Source: Candidatus Schekmanbacteria bacterium
GTDB lineage: Bacteria > Schekmanbacteria > GWA2-38-11 > J061
DNA: 6,910 bases
Assembly (NCBI GenBank): GCA_003695725.1
Contig: RFHX01000018.1
Span: 1-6,910 of the forward strand
Direction of reading: 5' to 3'
The notes under the pieces are model-generated. The model did not search any database, had not been told where the DNA came from, and was given only the letters and a program-made list of their open reading frames with translations. The position numbers were made by a program, and so were the translations under genes. Below, one piece after another: positions 6,675 to 6,910 of the stretch; position 1 is the stretch's first letter; every line of letters begins with the position of its first letter.

Positions 6675-6910
6675 ATGAGTGAATGTTTTTATTATCTCCT
6701 ATCAAAAATTGACTATGAAGAGGGATTGAAGCTTCAAAGGGCGGCATTCCAAAAAGTATCGTCAGGTGATGTTGGCAATATTCTTCTCCTACTTGAACAC
6801 AATCCTGTTATAACTTTAGGTAGAAGAGGAAAAAAAGAAAATCTTTTAGTGGAGGAATCATTTCTTAAAGAAAAGGGAATAGGTTTGTATAATGTTGAAC
6901 GCGGTGGTGA
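6675..6910 (+). CDS. lipB: Octanoyltransferase LipB, 3'-truncated by the window end
   Basis: LipB moves the octanoyl group from octanoyl-ACP to lipoyl domains such as those of pyruvate dehydrogenase or GcvH, the first step of endogenous lipoate synthesis. The frame from the ATG at 6675 is open to the end of the window and gives 78 residues of a protein usually 200-240 long. Visible family features are YEEGLKLQ (14-21), LLLLEHNPVITLGRRG (37-52), the NLL segment (56-58) and ERGG (75-78), the start of the RGGxxTxHGPGQ motif. The catalytic Lys and Cys lie beyond the window. It follows the methyltransferase by 34 bases and may share its transcript. No clear ribosome site precedes it. Identity is well supported although partial; lipoate-protein ligases of the same fold lack this exact N-terminal pattern. 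Confidence 0.92.
   Translation, partial: MSECFYYLLSKIDYEEGLKLQRAAFQKVSSGDVGNILLLLEHNPVITLGRRGKKENLLVEESFLKEKGIGLYNVERGG

Noticed and set aside
6651-6685. Inverted repeat CATTCA / TGAATG spanning the lipB start
   Set aside because: A six-base AT-rich stem with a 23-base loop is expected by chance in this composition. No regulatory role can be supported.
1-6910. A defence system, mobile element, CRISPR array or wholly new gene system
   Set aside because: Every gene belongs to a recognisable housekeeping family. Gaps are 39 bases or less, and I saw no repeats, integrase, transposase or unexplained reading frame.

Overview
The window is an AT-rich (about 38% GC by eye), tightly packed, single-strand stretch of a bacterial chromosome. 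It carries the peripheral (matrix/cytoplasmic) arm of a respiratory complex I (NDH-1, NADH:quinone oxidoreductase), followed by two accessory genes. Everything reads on the + strand with gaps of 39 bases or less or with overlaps, so it looks like one operon that continues past both window edges. No stretch over 300 bases lacks a gene. The proteins suggest a respiring bacterium. The fused NuoCD and the compact NuoG do not match the E. coli pattern closely, and I cannot name a phylum with confidence. An uncultured lineage related to deltaproteobacterial or Nitrospirota-type organisms is only a guess.

Layout: the 5'-truncated nuoB (2-439) overlaps a fused nuoCD (426-2105). Next come nuoF (2110-3375), an unusually short nuoG (3392-4954) and nuoI (4985-5485). 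Then follow a MidA/NDUFAF7-family SAM-dependent methyltransferase (5525-6640) and the first 78 codons of lipB, octanoyltransferase (6675 to the window end).

The five Nuo products form most of the electron path from NADH to quinone. NuoF holds FMN and cluster N3. NuoG holds N1b, N4, N5 and the optional off-path cluster N7. NuoI holds N6a and N6b, NuoB holds N2, and NuoCD lines the quinone pocket. All expected cluster ligands in these five proteins can be seen. NuoE (N1a) and all membrane subunits (NuoA, H, J-N) are absent from the window. In particular, nuoE is not between nuoCD and nuoF, and nuoH is not between nuoG and nuoI, where they usually sit.

The most interesting point is the methyltransferase directly behind nuoI. 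Its mitochondrial relative NDUFAF7 methylates one arginine of the NuoD homologue NDUFS2 during complex I assembly, and the equivalent arginine (R214) is present in the NuoCD encoded here. This suggests a bacterial version of that assembly step, encoded with its substrate. I saw no CRISPR array, mobile element, RNA gene, convincing promoter or convincing terminator. The region is mostly well-understood respiratory machinery, not a new type of system.
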